From Silene conica (Eukaryota > Streptophyta > Magnoliopsida > Caryophyllales > Caryophyllaceae): a stretch of DNA of 64,000 bases. The position numbers and the translations under genes were made by a program. Below, piece by piece: positions 58,211-64,000 of this stretch. The notes beneath the pieces were generated by a model. The model did no database searches and had not been told where the DNA came from. It saw only the letters and a list, made by a program, of their open reading frames with translations. The first letter of the stretch is position 1. Each line of letters opens with the position of its first letter. The stretch covers positions 85,105,010 through 85,169,009 of the forward strand of contig CM055312.2 in the NCBI GenBank assembly GCA_029255685.2, given 5' to 3'.

Positions 58211-58566
58211 CTAGGGATGGCAGCGGGTCGGGTATCCTACCCAGACCCTAACGGGTCGGACCCTAACGGGTCGGGTATGGGTTTGAATATTTGAGACCCG
58301 CTCGGGTATGGGTCGGGTATGGATCCAATATAAAAAATGTAGGGTCGGGTCTGGGTCTAACTATTGAGACCCGCCCCGACCCGTGGACCCGTCTATTTAA
58401 AAAAAAAAAAATTAAAATCATAACTCAATTCCGTTCCCAGTCTCCCTTCCTCACTTTCCCAATTCCTTTTGTAATTATAATTCAAAACCCTAAAACTCCT
58501 TCTCCAGTTCTCCGCCGTTTTCCTTCCACATAAAACACAAACTCTAATAATCAATCTTTCATCGTT
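58211..58566 (+). mobile_element. hAT-like transposon end
   Basis: TAGGGATGGCAGCGGGTCGGG-type sequence with many GGGTCGGGT/GACCCG words (58211-58395) is typical of the ends of a plant hAT family. An A-run and unrelated sequence follow until the next LTR at 58567. No second end was found. Confidence 0.5.
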
Positions 58567-61500
58567 TGTTACACCCCCATTTATTTGAGAGCCTTTAGCA
58601 AGACATTCTCAAATAAATAGAGCTGTTACCATCTCGGAATGTCCGAGGTAGTGAATAACAAAGTAAAACAAACCGAAGCACTTTATATAAAATTGATTAA
58701 ATTTGAACTTTTGATATTACAACTACTATGCAAAGAATAAAGTACAACTGATAACATCTAAATATTTGATCTAATTCTAAGTAGGTCCAAGCCATGTCTC
58801 TCTCCATGCCCAAGCTCCTAATCCATCTGTCTCTGACCTGTAGAATCTACTCCCCATTCCGGATCATCGTAGGTGTACACGAATACACTGTCAACCTCGC
58901 GGTTGAGTAGGATAATACAAAAATAGATAATGCAACAATTATGATATGCAAATGCAATGATATGCTCGAGCTCAATCTCAATCTCAATCACAATCTCAAA
59001 CCCGTAACACCCAGCCATACCGAACCTCCCGGCAGACTATAATCGGCCGTCGCCGAACACCAGCATAACAGCTGAGGTCACCAGGTCTAGTCCTGCAGAA
59101 CTAGCCTGGGCCCAATAATATCTCATCATCTCAAATCCGTATCCAATGCACATGTCATGCTCGTGAATGCAACAATACTCTTAATCAATCGTGCTATTAA
59201 ATAATGCAATGCGCGTACCAATAATAATAAACAACACTCATTCCAAGCAATACCATTCTCATATAAATCATGCTCAGCATCCATAACACACAATCCAACA
59301 TTCATTCATAACACATCATAGAGTATAAGGTCAGTGTATCCTACCTGGATAGCAATATAATCCAATAGCAAGCCAGCAAGTAAACAGAGTTATGCCACTT
59401 CAATATCGTCACCTAACAATTAGCAGAAGTATACAATCACTAATCATTCCAATAACTAATTGTACTCCCGTCTACTTAACTTATTCATGAGCGTAATTAA
59501 ATAAAACAATCATGACACAACGATTATAATATACATAATTATTAACTAATATAATGATATAAACAAATATAATATATCAATTAATCAAATTAACTAATTA
59601 AATAATATATTACACATAACGAGACCGTATTAAATACGGCTACTTCAATTAGCTTGACTAGACCGTCTTTATTACTTTTATAACTAATCTTCGATTAAAT
59701 AATCGAACATAGAAAATATAAACGAACTATTGATAACCGTCACATTCTTATATAAAAATTCACTTAACCATTCTATTAATTAATAACATGAACAATATTA
59801 CTAATAATACTAATACTAAATACTAAAAATGATAATTATACAATGCTAACAACAACTAATAAAAATATTAGTAATAATAATAACATGTAATAATAATATA
59901 CCAAAAATTAATATAATAATAATAATAATAATAAAAAAGATAATAATAATAATGATATAGAACCACGGACAAGACAACACTAAAAACAACAAATACTACT
60001 AATAGTAATATGTACATATAATCAGCCATTACCAACAGGTCGTGCCCAGCAACCCCTCACAACGCAATACTTTCCTTGACAGCACCTGAACTCAGCCCCC
60101 TCGACCACCCTGACCGTACCCGAACGACCACCAAACCACAGTGGCTGCCACCACTGCAGCATGGCGCAACCACTGACATTAACCATAGTTCCTGACTCGC
60201 CCCCACCAGCCTTCGAATCCAGTAGTAACACCCTACCCACGACCAACATACTGAAATCGTGACCTGCAACACCCTCTTTCCTACCCTGCAAACCCGGCTG
60301 TAACCACCACTACCACCACCCAAACCAACGCCTGACACCACTCTCAACACCACTCACCTCCCACGACACCCTGGTGGAAACCACCACTTATCGACACCTC
60401 CCAAATCCTCCTAAAACAGCCGCCAAAACAACCGATGTACACACCCTATCCTTCCCCTGTTTCCGCCTCAATATCATCACGCCTCAAGACAGCCCCTTTA
60501 TGGTTGTGCTCCGACCACCATGCGCCACCATACCACCACCCACACGACCCACTAACACAACACTACTTCAGTACATAATTTCGTACCCTAAAACAATACC
60601 AACACGCAACTGAAAATAGCAATAAATAACGAATCAGAAACGCATAACATTGCTACTGCCGACATTATTGGGGGTTGTTGTAGCAGTCACAGTGGTCCCA
60701 TGGTGGTTTAAAGATGATAACCATATTGTACATACTACAGAGATTACATATCACTATAATACTCAGATAAACGACATGAAAAAGGTACCATAAACTACTT
60801 ATGAAAACTCTGTTGCGCAAAGTAATAAATGATGGTTAGGGCTGATATTGTTGCGTCTTTCTTCCTCCGTTGCTTCCTCTTCAACCCCAAGACAGGCCAC
60901 TCTTGTCTTTAGGAGTGGACGGAATAGGAGGCAGATGAAAAAGTGGGGTGGTTAGGGTTTTTGCGAGGTGATGGAGGCAGATTAGGAGTTGGTGGTGATT
61001 AGGGTTTGTATGGTGATTTGATCGATGGTTGGGTGGAGTATTCAAGCTAGGGTTTTGTAAAACGTATTCTAATCACGCATTATACATACAATATCAACCC
61101 AAGCCCATCACGCCTCCATCCATCATCCCGTTCTCACCCGTAGTTTAACTCAACGAAACTCGTAACTTAAAAAAAAATTAACGAAACATATAAAGGATTA
61201 TACTAATTAAATTATGTTACTTAATAGTAGTAAATATTAATTAATTATAAGAATATAAAATTATTAGTACTTACAAAAGAATATATATAAAAATACGAAT
61301 TTAAAATATCATTACGACTTAAATAATAAAACAAGTAAAATGAGAAATAAACATGAAATAGGAACTATATTTAATTATAAATATATTATTAAAATAAATA
61401 AATACGAATGGAATGTCATTTTAAGAAATAATCGTCAAATATAAAATGATTATGAAATACGAAATATTTAAGAAATAATCGTCAAATATAAAATGATTAT

Positions 61501-61641
61501 GAAATACGAAATAATTGTAGAAATAGGATTTATAAAATAATAACAGTTTACGTAAAATACTTTATTAACATTCCTTTTGAAATACTTGTATAAAACACGG
61601 TTTGACTGTCGTTGACCGAGGCTAAAATACGGGGTATTACA
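58567..61641 (-). repeat. 3' LTR of a Ty3/Gypsy element extending right of the window
   Basis: The 3,075-bp LTR starts TGTTACACCCCC and ends GGGGTATTACA on the plus strand. Directly right of it, the minus strand reads GGGACGAAGTTCATTTTAAG and then GAGGGAAGAC, the usual pol end and polypurine tract of Tekay/Del-like elements. So the element lies on the minus strand and its body continues past 64000. Confidence 0.65.
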
Positions 61642-64000
61642 GTCTTCCCTCCTTAAAATGAACTTCGTCCCGAAGTTCGCTACCCCGTAACGATAACGAA
61701 AAACTCAACAAGCATGAAATAACACAAGTAGCACTTATACGAGTACCCAAAAATGCGAAATGTTACATTTTATCCCTCTTAAGAAACTTTGTCCCCAAAG
61801 TTTAACATACAACAGTAAAACATGACACTTAAAGAACCACAATATAGCATATAACAGGAGTAATTAGGATTTCCATGTATAGTCAAACAATCACGACATA
61901 CCAATATGTCATGTTATAACAACTAGCCGGATCAAGATTGTACAATCCTATCCTCCTTACGACATGTTTACGTCCCCGTAACCCCATTACAAAATTCCAC
62001 ATCCAATGCTCAAAAAAATCACCGAAACAACAGTAATCAATGACAAGTTAATTACTCTATACTGAGCAATTAGCATCCGACTTTTAAAGCAACAAAACAT
62101 ACTTGTCAATTTCATGATACGCAGAAAAATCAAGGTAACTAACAATTATATACTCTTGGAAACTTTGACACAAAGTTTTACACATTTATACCAATGTAGA
62201 CATTCATCTAACTCGTGGTTCGTACTTGGTAAATTAAAACATCTCATGCTCATAGTCATTTTATAGAAGTAAAATCATGTTTACGCATACTAGAGTAACT
62301 AACATTGGGCAAAATTTACTTAATGTAATTAAACACGGAGAAATGACATATTTCACAAGATATACATCAATCATATACAAGCAATACATTCCTTAATATC
62401 CATAAGTTAAAATCACTTAGTTACACTTCCCATCCACTCACATTACATCATATATCATAAAACTAGCAATAATTATATCTTGCAAAATACGAGATTTATA
62501 TCATGCGGAATAATAATATTCAAGCACGATTTCATCAACACGTAGCTGCATAATTGGTCATGTTGCAACAATCACTATAATTATCAAAACATCAAGGTTG
62601 ATGATCGATTATCACTTTGAAACATTTTGAAACTTTCGAAACATTGAAGTTGTAATTTGTAACAATTTATTAACACGAATCAAATGACAATTTTACAAGT
62701 TACAGATCGAAAACAAGACTATACAGAGACATTCTGGCTCTTCTTTATTACAAGATTGTTCTTGTAAATTGTGACTCATGAATTATGAAAATTTAGCGAT
62801 AAAGGTAAACGAGTTCAAAAGACTAGCACTTCCATAATTCACATGTCAACCAATTAATAATTTTGTATACTGTGAGCAGATTTTAAACATAGCAAAATGC
62901 AATTCACTTTGTGGCATAACATTAGTGTCGGTGTAAATGAAACTAACTTTATATAAAACTCACCAATAACAGGTAAGGTTACACTATCATATAATAAGGT
63001 TCGTATTCATATCATGGGCCTTCTTTTATATTGAACTTACATAACCTACAATTTTAACAATCAAACATAATGTTGCAACTTCCAAAAATTATAATAAATA
63101 ACCGTCTAGCCATTTTCTGAACCATTATAGTTTTTGAGAAATATAATGAATTCACTAATCATAGGAAAAAGAATCAAATGCACAACTTAAGGGAATTATT
63201 TCTAACAAATTTTTCAACTCAGTTGGTCTCAACAGAAACGTCACAACAATTAAACAGAAAATTGGGTAACTTGCAAAAATCACTATTAAATAACGACCCG
63301 TTAAGATTTTACGTGACTTATCATTTTGAAAATGTGAATGAATATTCTAAATAGTGGATTTGGAATTATGCATAAACAATAAATACGTTTTAAATGGTGT
63401 AATTTGCAAAAACATGGGTCAAAACAGAACTGTGCAGTAACAATCTGACTACTATCGACTAAAATATTTATTTCTCGCAAAATAAAACTCGTATACACAT
63501 GAAAACAAAACAATCGAGAAGCTAAATCAGAAGGTTATCACACATAAAATTTTCACATTCATATAGGAAACACATTTTAAATGGCAGCCCGTACAAACAA
63601 GGTAACATTCTGAATATTTATCAAACTTTTGTTCCTTAAAATCACTTCACATTATCACATTTACATGCAACCATTCTCTTTCCAAACATGCTGATATATC
63701 ATCGAAGCATAGAAATCACGTTGCACCATATTAAAATTTATTCATCATTTCAAGCTGTAATTGTCATCTAGAACACGGTAAAGATTGCGAAACAAAAAAG
63801 TAGATCAACTAAATGACTGAATATTTATACATGTATATACAAATGTAACACCTAACTATATGACACTCATGGCTTGGGGCATCACATTCCGCATATCACT
63901 AGACATGGATTACTATAACACACAAATCTGATGATTCATATCCACATCCCAACCAATATATTACATAATTACGATAGTCATTTAATAACCAGATATCATA
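61642..64000 (-). other. Non-coding internal part of the right-hand Ty3 element
   Basis: AT-rich sequence without recognisable pol domains in any frame. It is either a long spacer between pol and LTR or a non-autonomous element. It runs off the window. Confidence 0.4.

Overview
The window is nuclear DNA of a flowering plant, probably a eudicot. It holds a tRNA-Leu(TAA) gene, a single-exon CIPK-type protein kinase and a 17-exon type-II formin. These few genes sit in AT-rich DNA packed with nested LTR retrotransposons, a LINE, Helitron ends and MITEs. I cannot name the species from the sequence alone.

Layout. 1-7461: Helitron 3' ends, two MITE-like elements, the tRNA, a long (TA)n tract and the kinase gene (5218-6546, +). 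7462-21738: a possible Copia (SIRE-type) LTR, split by a complete 12.7-kb Athila-lineage element (7539-20263, minus strand, ATTAA target duplication). That element keeps a damaged gag-protease and an intact Athila-type ORF but has no reverse transcriptase, RNase H or integrase, and its gag contains a 485-bp TRIM. 21739-30444: a decayed Ty3/Gypsy element (minus), itself split by a solo Athila-like LTR and a second solo LTR. 30612-34247: a complete but dead RTE-type LINE (minus) with a 14-bp target duplication. 34606-46258: the formin gene (minus), whose exons I could join into a 1,333-codon reading frame. 46800-53638: a Copia relic interrupted by the 3' end of a Ty3/Gypsy element with a 3.2-kb LTR. 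53639-64000: two partial LTR-like units in tandem, a CACTA end, a hAT-like end, and a 3-kb LTR whose internal region runs off the window.

Most notable signals. (1) Inside the 3.2-kb LTR (51103-51670) is a tandem array of about ten stem-loops. The apical part is conserved and, in the first six, exactly 24 nt long; the stem arms differ from unit to unit but stay complementary, often through G-T (G-U) pairs. (2) A second, GC-rich hairpin motif built on AGCCGG/CCGGCT recurs about every 90 bp in three different retroelements, and its flanking arms also change in a compensating way. (3) In the Athila element a copy of this GC-rich array, followed by a TATA-like box, lies just upstream of the intact ORF, mirroring the LTR promoter. 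This suggests an internal promoter. I know of no description of these arrays, but I could not search.
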